Source: Pseudomonadales bacterium
GTDB taxonomy: Bacteria > Pseudomonadota > Gammaproteobacteria > Pseudomonadales > Azotimanducaceae
DNA: 54,227 nt
Direction of reading: 5' to 3'
Assembly (NCBI GenBank): GCA_016779565.1
Contig: JADHNJ010000014.1
Span: forward strand, 1 to 54,227
Positions 53,567 through 54,227 of the stretch are shown here, piece by piece (position 1 is the stretch's first letter; the number at the start of each line of letters is the position of its first letter). The notes under the pieces were generated by a model that was not told the origin of the DNA, searched no databases, and was given only the letters and a program-made list of their open reading frames with translations. The position numbers and the translations under genes were made by a program.

Positions 53567-53851
53567 ATGCGTTATTTCATCTTAGGTTTATTGCTCGTAC
53601 CAGCGCTTACTATTGCAGCAGAGCATGGCGGCAGCGCTGCCCCGCAAAAATCAGAACATGGTGGCCAAGCGGCTGCAGCGAAACCCAGTCAAGAGCATGG
53701 CGGCAAAGCAGCAGCAGAAAAACCCAGTCAAGAACACGGCGGTAAAGCAGCAGCGGAAAAACCCAGCCAAGAGCATGGCGGTAAAGCAGCAGTAGAAAAG
53801 CCCAGCCAAGAGCACGGCGGTAAGGCTGCCGTGGAAAAACCGGAAGCCTAA
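53567..53851 (+). CDS. Exported EHGG-repeat protein
   Basis: A 94-residue protein with signal peptide MRYFILGLLLVPALTIAA, after which the whole mature chain is six units of an EHGG-x-AA repeat. The regular unit is EHGGKAAAEKPSQ (13 residues). The order is: two divergent units (EHGGSAAPQKS, EHGGQAAAAKPSQ), then four near-identical ones, the last ending EKPEA. There are six histidines in Glu-His-Gly-Gly settings and many Lys/Glu pairs; no cysteine. The function is unknown; metal binding, water retention or binding of a polymer are possible. AAGGAG lies about 7 nt before the ATG. Confidence 0.8.
   Translation: MRYFILGLLLVPALTIAAEHGGSAAPQKSEHGGQAAAAKPSQEHGGKAAAEKPSQEHGGKAAAEKPSQEHGGKAAVEKPSQEHGGKAAVEKPEA
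53621..53848 (+). repeat. 39-bp tandem coding repeat
   Basis: The 3' four-fifths of the EHGG protein gene is a tandem array of a 39-bp unit. The inner units differ by few bases; the first is shorter. Copy number changes are easy in such arrays. Confidence 0.8.
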
Positions 53852-53876
53852 TTTGGTACACGGTCGGCACTGGCGA

Positions 53877-53900
53877 GCTTTTTTTGGGCTTAAAAAAAGC
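53877..53900. terminator. Inverted repeat with T and A tracts
   Basis: GCTTTTTTT and AAAAAAAGC flank the 6-nt loop GGGCTT, about 25 bases after the EHGG gene. The stem is perfect but AT-rich, so it looks like a terminator of low stability. Confidence 0.5.
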
Positions 53901-53936
53901 GATAGCTAGACCCATCCGATAGATCAGGGATTGCTC

Positions 53937-54227
53937 GTGAAACAAGCTACACTGGCCTTGGGCTACCTGCGCATCGTTTCGGTAATTGGCCTTTTCTGGA
54001 CACTCGGCTCATCGGCTGCAGCCGATGAGCCTCAGTTCTATGCAGAGGATATCAAGGCCGCAATGACAGCGCATATTGCTGAACTCGTTGCTGACGACGG
54101 CTTTTGGCACACCATCGACGACCTGACCGAAACCCCGCTAACACTTAAATTCATGCAAATTCATGATCCAGTTAGACAAATTAGTCGACGCGTATATTTT
54201 GCCTGCACGGACTTCCATGACAGTACG
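53937..54227 (+). CDS. Exported protein of unknown function, cut by the window edge
   Basis: The frame starts at GTG with AGGGA about 7 nt upstream and is open for 97 codons to the last base. The product begins with a signal peptide (VSVIGLFWTLGSSAAADEP). The mature part has AEDIKAAMTAHIAELVADDGFW, LTLKFMQIHDPVRQ and YFACTDFHD. I do not recognise the family. The gene continues beyond the window. Confidence 0.7.
   Translation, partial: MKQATLALGYLRIVSVIGLFWTLGSSAAADEPQFYAEDIKAAMTAHIAELVADDGFWHTIDDLTETPLTLKFMQIHDPVRQISRRVYFACTDFHDST

Noticed and set aside
53610..53945. Repetitive minus-strand frame opposite the EHGG gene
   Set aside because: It is the complement of the 39-bp repeat array; the plus-strand frame has a signal peptide and ribosome site.

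Overview
The window looks like a chromosomal segment of a free-living, aerobic, heterotrophic gammaproteobacterium, probably marine and uncultured. This is inferred from gene families, not from a marker gene. No rRNA, tRNA, insertion sequence, phage gene, CRISPR array or replication origin was recognised. I see about 48 protein genes on both strands, in short operons. They are dominated by oxidoreductases and hydrolases, and I could recognise no transcription regulator.

The most notable feature is at the left edge. A gene on the minus strand (291-1406) is interrupted by a single in-frame TGA exactly where a peroxiredoxin-like protein has its first redox cysteine (motif W-U-P-P-C-R). A perfect 6-bp hairpin with a 5-nt loop starts 10 nt after the TGA, which is the geometry of a bacterial SECIS element. 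I annotate it as a selenoprotein with an unusual N-terminal extension and a C-terminal membrane anchor. A fragment of a dockerin-like EF-hand domain follows it.

Region by region: 1.8-5 kb holds a small secreted protein, two dehydrogenases and a membrane-anchored protein. The 5.2-17.2 kb region is a gamma-butyrobetaine/carnitine catabolic island: an SDR, a gamma-butyrobetaine-type dioxygenase, a beta-keto acid cleavage enzyme, an exported beta-lactamase-fold esterase, a complete Dpp/Opp-type ABC importer, an exported alpha/beta hydrolase and L-carnitine 3-dehydrogenase. A coherent reading is that exported esterases release the quaternary amine, the importer brings it in, and it is hydroxylated, oxidised and cleaved to a betainyl unit plus acetoacetate. 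The 17.2-25 kb region carries a beta-hydroxyacid dehydrogenase, a phosphodiesterase of the alkaline phosphatase superfamily, a nucleoside hydrolase, two PhyH-type dioxygenases, a cupin and an NTF2-like protein. The 25-33.8 kb region carries an enoyl-CoA hydratase, a spermidine-dehydrogenase-like flavoprotein, a metallo-beta-lactamase-fold hydrolase, two related dimeric alpha-beta barrel-like proteins, a nitroreductase, a sulfatase and a small monooxygenase-like protein. About 1.07 kb without a recognisable gene follows (33.8-34.9 kb).

The 34.9-46.9 kb region holds a DAHP synthase, a PepSY-type membrane protein, two Rieske oxygenases (one with catalytic and Rieske domains in reversed order), a lipoprotein, a D-aminoacylase-type amidohydrolase, a DUF3108-like protein, a nitroreductase, a cupin and an acyl-CoA synthetase. 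The right end has a glutathione transferase, YchJ-like and GFA-like zinc proteins, a TauD-type dioxygenase, a hotdog thioesterase paired with an alpha/beta hydrolase, 3-hydroxybutyryl-CoA dehydrogenase, a sterol desaturase-type hydroxylase, an exported protein made of EHGG-containing 13-residue repeats, and the start of another exported protein cut by the window edge.
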